Source of the DNA: Chitinophaga niabensis
GTDB lineage: Bacteria; Bacteroidota; Bacteroidia; Chitinophagales; Chitinophagaceae
Reading direction: 5' to 3'
Assembly (NCBI RefSeq): GCF_900129465.1
Contig: NZ_FSRA01000001.1
Span: forward strand, 3,102,482 to 3,166,481
DNA: 64,000 nt
Within the stretch, counting starts at the first letter, position 1. Each line of letters starts with the position of its first letter. The notes beneath the pieces were generated by a model. The model made no database searches and was not told the origin of the DNA. It saw nothing but the letters and a program-made list of their open reading frames with translations. A program made the position numbers and the translations under genes. Below, one piece after another: positions 60,693 to 64,000 of the stretch.

Positions 60693-62036
60693 ATGTCAAA
60701 GACCTTACTTACTGTAGTTATCTTATTAGGATCAATATCCACATATTGCCAAACCCAGGCACCTAACATCATTTACATCCTCACAGATGATATGGGTTAT
60801 AGCGATATCACTTGCTTCGGAGGGCAATTTGTACCCACGCCCAACATCGACCGTATCGCAAAGAACGGCAGGAAATTTACCAACTATTACAGCGCTGCTC
60901 CTATTTGTTCTCCCTCAAGAGCAGGGCTTCTCACCGGCATGTATCCCGGCAGATGGAATTTCTCCACCTACCTCGATAATAAAAAACACAACAGGAATGC
61001 GCAACAGGCAGATTTCCTCGACCCCGCAGCGCCATCCATCGCCAGGTTCTTTAAAAAGGCCGGATATGCAACAGGCCATTTCGGTAAGTGGCATCTTGGT
61101 GGAGGAAGAGATGTGAAGGATGCTCCCGGCTTTGAACAATATGGCTTTGATGAACATGCCAGCACTTATGAAAGCCCAGACCCTGACCCTTTAATCACTG
61201 CAACAGACTGGATCTGGTCAGATAAGGATAGCATCAAAAGGTGGGAACGGACAAAGTATTTTGTAGATAAAACACTTGATTTTCTAAGCAGGCATAAAGG
61301 GCAACCCTGCTTTATCAATCTCTGGCCGGATGAAGTGCATACACCATGGGTCCCCAAAAAAGATTCCATGAACAGAGAAGGACAAGCCGCCTTTAAACTG
61401 GTCCTAAAAGAATATGATGTGCAGATCGGCAGGCTGCTGGATGGGTTAAAAAAATTAGGCATCGAAAAAAATACCATCATCATTTTTACCAGTGATAATG
61501 GGCCGTTACCAACCTTCCAGGGCAGCAGGGCAACAGGATTCAGAGGATCAAAGTTATCTTTATATGAAGGAGGTATCCGAATGCCTTTCATCATCTCCTG
61601 GCCAGGGCATGTTCCGGCAGGAACAATTGATAGTTCCTCTGCTGTTAGTGCAATAGATATCGTTCCTTCACTGGCTAAACTAAGCAACGTTTCCCTTCCC
61701 AAAGATTACCCTGGTGATGGAGTTGACAGAAGTGCTGTATTACTGGGAAAACCGGCGGCCAGGAACAAAGAAATATTCTGGGAATACGGCCGTAATGATA
61801 TTGCATTCGCCTACCCGAAAGGCAATAATATTAATAATAGAAGTCCCAATCTGGCAGTACTTTCCGGGGACTGGAAACTATTAATGAATAGTAACAGTAC
61901 AGAGGTCCAGCTCTATAATATAAAGAAGGACAAAGTCGAAACAAATAACCTTAAAGACAGCGAACCGGCTGTAGCAGCACAACTGAAAGATAAATTACTG
62001 CAATGGTGGGATTCACTCCCAAAGTTGACACAGTAA
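60693..62036 (+). CDS. Secreted arylsulfatase-like sulfatase
   Basis: 447 residues with a Sec signal ending YCQTQAP near 22. NIIYILTDDMGYSD is the metal-binding start; the active-site motif is ICSPSRAGLLTGMYPGR with Cys near residue 71, to be oxidised to formylglycine; GHFGKWHLGGG and IIIFTSDNGPLPT follow. Hydrolyses sulfate esters of unknown substrates. It is clearly different from the sulfatase at 50129-51550. No maturation enzyme or glycan locus is adjacent. Convergent with exonuclease III, 16 bases apart. Confidence 0.93.
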   Translation: MSKTLLTVVILLGSISTYCQTQAPNIIYILTDDMGYSDITCFGGQFVPTPNIDRIAKNGRKFTNYYSAAPICSPSRAGLLTGMYPGRWNFSTYLDNKKHNRNAQQADFLDPAAPSIARFFKKAGYATGHFGKWHLGGGRDVKDAPGFEQYGFDEHASTYESPDPDPLITATDWIWSDKDSIKRWERTKYFVDKTLDFLSRHKGQPCFINLWPDEVHTPWVPKKDSMNREGQAAFKLVLKEYDVQIGRLLDGLKKLGIEKNTIIIFTSDNGPLPTFQGSRATGFRGSKLSLYEGGIRMPFIISWPGHVPAGTIDSSSAVSAIDIVPSLAKLSNVSLPKDYPGDGVDRSAVLLGKPAARNKEIFWEYGRNDIAFAYPKGNNINNRSPNLAVLSGDWKLLMNSNSTEVQLYNIKKDKVETNNLKDSEPAVAAQLKDKLLQWWDSLPKLTQ

Positions 62037-62052
62037 AAAGTATCATACCTAG

Positions 62053-62826
62053 CTATTTCAGTTCAATCCACACAGGGGCATGATCGCTTGTTTTCTCCCA
62101 GCCCCGCACATGTTTATCAACACCTCCACGGGAAAGCCGGTCCCTCAGATGCGGGCTTATTAAAAAATGATCGATCCTTAGCCCTGCATTCCGTTCCCAT
62201 GCACGGCGAAAGTAATCCCAGAATGTATAAATAGTTTCTTCAGGATAAAGATGCCGGATAGCATCTGTCCATCCCTGCTTTAACAGGCCATCAAAAGCAG
62301 CTCTTACCTCTGTGCGGAAAAGCGCATCATTCACGTACTTCTCAGGTTTATAAACATCCAGTGTGGTTGGCATAACGTTATAGTCTCCTATCAGTATCAC
62401 AGGTACATCATGAGCGAGCAGCTTTTTAGCATGTGCGGTCAATCGTTTATACCATTTGAGCTTATATTCGAACTTCTCGCCCGGATATGGATTACCATTA
62501 GGGCAATAAAGACAAACGATCACTATCTGCCCAACAACTGCTTCAAGGTAACGGCTCTGAACATCATCCTTATCTCCGGGAAGGGAACGCCCCACTTCCT
62601 GGATCGGCAGGGAACGTGAAAGGATCGCAACGCCGTTCCAGCTCTTCTGCCCATGCCATACAGCCTGGTAGCCTGCTGCCTGGATCTCAGCCAAAGGAAA
62701 GCGCTCACCGGGTGCTTTCAGTTCCTGCAAACAAACAATGTCCGGCTTTGCCTCCTGCAGCCATTGAAGCAATACAGGCAGCCGGGCATTTATGCCGTTG
62801 ATATTATAAGTAGCAATTTTCAGCAT
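62053..62826 (-). CDS. xth: Exodeoxyribonuclease III
   Basis: 257 residues. Cleaves DNA at abasic sites and degrades 3' ends. The exonuclease-endonuclease-phosphatase fold is visible: TYNINGINARLPVLLQWL, IVCLQELKAP (metal Glu), IVCLYCPNGNP, VILIGDYNV (Asp/Asn), RIDHFLISPHL and TSDHAPVW (catalytic His). Length is normal for the family. Confidence 0.94.
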   Translation of the reverse strand: MLKIATYNINGINARLPVLLQWLQEAKPDIVCLQELKAPGERFPLAEIQAAGYQAVWHGQKSWNGVAILSRSLPIQEVGRSLPGDKDDVQSRYLEAVVGQIVIVCLYCPNGNPYPGEKFEYKLKWYKRLTAHAKKLLAHDVPVILIGDYNVMPTTLDVYKPEKYVNDALFRTEVRAAFDGLLKQGWTDAIRHLYPEETIYTFWDYFRRAWERNAGLRIDHFLISPHLRDRLSRGGVDKHVRGWEKTSDHAPVWIELK

Positions 62827-63149
62827 GTCTTTTAAGATTATATATTCGCCAATAAATCAAAATACGGGGCTAACAGGATATAATAAACACCTTTCTTAAG
62901 CCCGATAAACACACGCCTTTGCCTGGCGCATAGTGTACATTTTTTTAGCATCGTTGAATCCAGCAAACATTGTAAACCAATCTCCTGCATTAAATATACC
63001 CAATTACAGGCAACATCACATGACAAACAAACACTACTTTATGTAAAGTTTATTTTACATTATGGAATATATGCTTTACTTTTACAGTAGTTTAAATTGC
63101 CGGCATTTAAACAGACCTCTATTGATAAATCACCTTAAACTTTAAAAAA
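62827..63149. other. 323-base intergenic region before the 63150 gene
   Basis: AT-rich. It contains a 20-bp palindrome-like site (63041-63060) and AT-rich sequence that probably includes the promoter of the 63150 gene (TACTTTTA near 63077). Nothing else I can support; a small open frame on the minus strand (62838-63026) has no coding character. Confidence 0.6.
63041..63060. promoter_or_regulatory. ATGTAAA / TTTACAT inverted repeat
   Basis: Seven-base arms and a 6-base spacer, about 90 bases before the ATG at 63150 and just upstream of a likely promoter. Operator-like. The half-site TGTAAA is the reverse complement of the TTTACA boxes at 43023-43060. Confidence 0.45.
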
Positions 63150-63620
63150 ATGAAGCTTAAAAATCCAATACCAGGGATGCAGACACTGCTTCCCGGAACA
63201 GCCATGTGCCTGCTGGTTGCCCTGTTCCTTTTCTCCTGCAATAAGGATAATGATGCAAATCCCAATGCCGGAAACGAAAACCTGGCAGCTGCCGCAAAGG
63301 CCGTTACCGGTAACCTGGTACAGGGAAACGTAAAAGCAATTTCCGGTCCGGAAGGTTTGATATTGCACATCAATGATCTTGACATCCTGGTGGAGAAAGC
63401 ACTTGGCAATACCCTCTATGCATTGCCGGATATGCCTTCAGCAGCAGTCATCACTTCAGAGTATGGATTGATCCTGAAAGACCTGGCCCGCGGCAATGTA
63501 TATTTTCTTGTAAACAACGATGAGGAAAGCATCAGCAAATTCAATTCCGTCGCTTCTCTTTTTCCTTCCATCGTGAACATCAACAAAATATTCGGTACAA
63601 CGATCGTACGAAACAGTTAA
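63150..63620 (+). CDS. Putative lipoprotein of unknown function
   Basis: 156 residues. The signal ends LVALFLFSCNKDND, a lipobox. An Asn/Ala-rich linker (about 35-58) is followed by a small domain with LVQGNVKAISGPEGLILHINDLDIL and a C-terminal part VYFLVNNDEESISKFNSVASLFPSI. No family recognised. It is followed by a strong terminator, so it is transcribed alone. Confidence 0.65.
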   Translation: MKLKNPIPGMQTLLPGTAMCLLVALFLFSCNKDNDANPNAGNENLAAAAKAVTGNLVQGNVKAISGPEGLILHINDLDILVEKALGNTLYALPDMPSAAVITSEYGLILKDLARGNVYFLVNNDEESISKFNSVASLFPSIVNINKIFGTTIVRNS

Positions 63621-63645
63621 TACAACTGTATCTGCTAATTGATTC

Positions 63646-63671
63646 CCCGGTCCTGTACAGGACCGGGTTTT
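63646..63671 (+). terminator. Terminator after the 63150 gene
   Basis: CCCGGTCCTGT followed at once by its exact reverse complement, then TTTT. Perfect 22-bp palindrome. Confidence 0.8.
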
Positions 63672-63837
63672 GGTGTTTAATATAAATGTTAACCCAGCGA
63701 TATACAGGGCATCAAATCGCTAATTGACGAAATACGGTCATAAAAACCGTTGTACATCTTACAACAGCATGTGATTATCAACCTATTGCAACATGGCGTG
63801 CCACTTGCAACTACTGGTGCGTACACAAACTTCTTAT

Positions 63838-64000
63838 ATGAGAGTACTGATCTTCCTTACAATCTTATTTATTCAACTAAACACAAGTATTATGGCACAA
63901 TCCAAAAAGCCGGCAAAAGCAGAAAACGATGAACAGATCTTTTTGCAGGTGAGGAATTTTTTAAAACAGCTGAATGCCGGAGACGGTAAGCCTATCGAAA
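63838..64000 (+). CDS. Secreted protein, 3' end outside window
   Basis: 54 codons from the ATG at 63838 to the window edge. The start RVLIFLTILFIQLNTSIMAQ is a Sec signal, then KKPAKAENDEQIFLQVRNFLKQLNAGDG. The helix ending in LNAGD resembles the beginning of SnoaL/DUF4440-type proteins, but the piece is too short for a call. Confidence 0.5.
   Translation, partial: MRVLIFLTILFIQLNTSIMAQSKKPAKAENDEQIFLQVRNFLKQLNAGDGKPIE

Noticed and set aside
62838..63026. 62-codon Cys-rich open frame on the minus strand before exonuclease III.
   Set aside because: No start context, AT-rich, no family pattern; likely chance.

Overview
The window is chromosomal DNA from a member of the Bacteroidota, most likely a Chitinophaga-like member of the Chitinophagaceae. 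The evidence is the protein families (DUF3667, DUF3810, TPR-type histidine kinases, many SPII lipoproteins ending in a short Cys lipobox, GH10 and GH130 enzymes, Cys-type sulfatases), promoters of the Bacteroidota type (TTG, about 19 nt, then TAnnTTTG), and the lack of strong Shine-Dalgarno sequences. I see no plasmid or prophage backbone, no transposase, no CRISPR array and no rRNA.

Region 1-7.3 kb is housekeeping: lolA (cut by the window edge), ftsK, a DUF423 membrane protein, aroK and a phosphopantetheinyl transferase on the minus strand; then dcd, a Tat-exported Dabb protein, a DinB-like protein and a secreted esterase on the plus strand. Region 7.4-15.3 kb is the most coherent block: a seven-gene plus-strand operon with two [2Fe-2S] subunits, two Tat-exported molybdopterin subunits of the xanthine dehydrogenase/isoquinoline oxidoreductase type, a cysteine desulfurase, XdhC and a MocA-like cytidylyltransferase. 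It looks like a complete build-and-sulfurate module for periplasmic molybdenum hydroxylases. No FAD subunit is present.

Region 15.3-38 kb is mixed core metabolism and signalling: serine hydrolase, thioredoxin-like lipoprotein, YggS, acyl-CoA dehydrogenase, arginase, DUF3810 membrane metalloprotease-like protein, fructosamine kinase, a PAS hybrid kinase, the yceD-rpmF-plsX operon, a 1251-residue NtrY-like kinase, mazG, tex, carbonic anhydrase, enoyl-CoA hydratase and DUF3667. Two tRNA genes (Gly-GCC, Leu-TAA) lie at 39 kb.

Region 39-52.5 kb is more accessory: a PhyH dioxygenase, a GH10 xylanase, a GNAT acetyltransferase, a membrane-anchored winged-helix regulator facing a frameshifted propeller lipoprotein, YceI, a RibD-C reductase, an acyltransferase, an unrecognised AT-rich 448-residue gene, and a minus-strand run of GreA-like, GH130, MaoC, sulfatase and esterase genes. 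Region 52.6-57.8 kb is a plus-strand block led by a TPR histidine kinase and a NarL-type regulator, followed by four envelope proteins of little-known function. The end holds a second TlpA-like protein, a stand-alone LytTR regulator with a possible operator over its promoter, an unknown 190-residue protein with a long leader, a second sulfatase, exonuclease III and two secreted proteins, the last cut by the window edge.

The most interesting non-coding signals are a 54-bp tandem duplication at the convergent arginase/DUF3810 junction, a string of four hairpins ending in a terminator at 16.6-16.7 kb, direct TTTACA repeats in front of the winged-helix regulator, an 11-bp repeat array at 27.9 kb and a perfect 28-bp palindrome at 40.3 kb.
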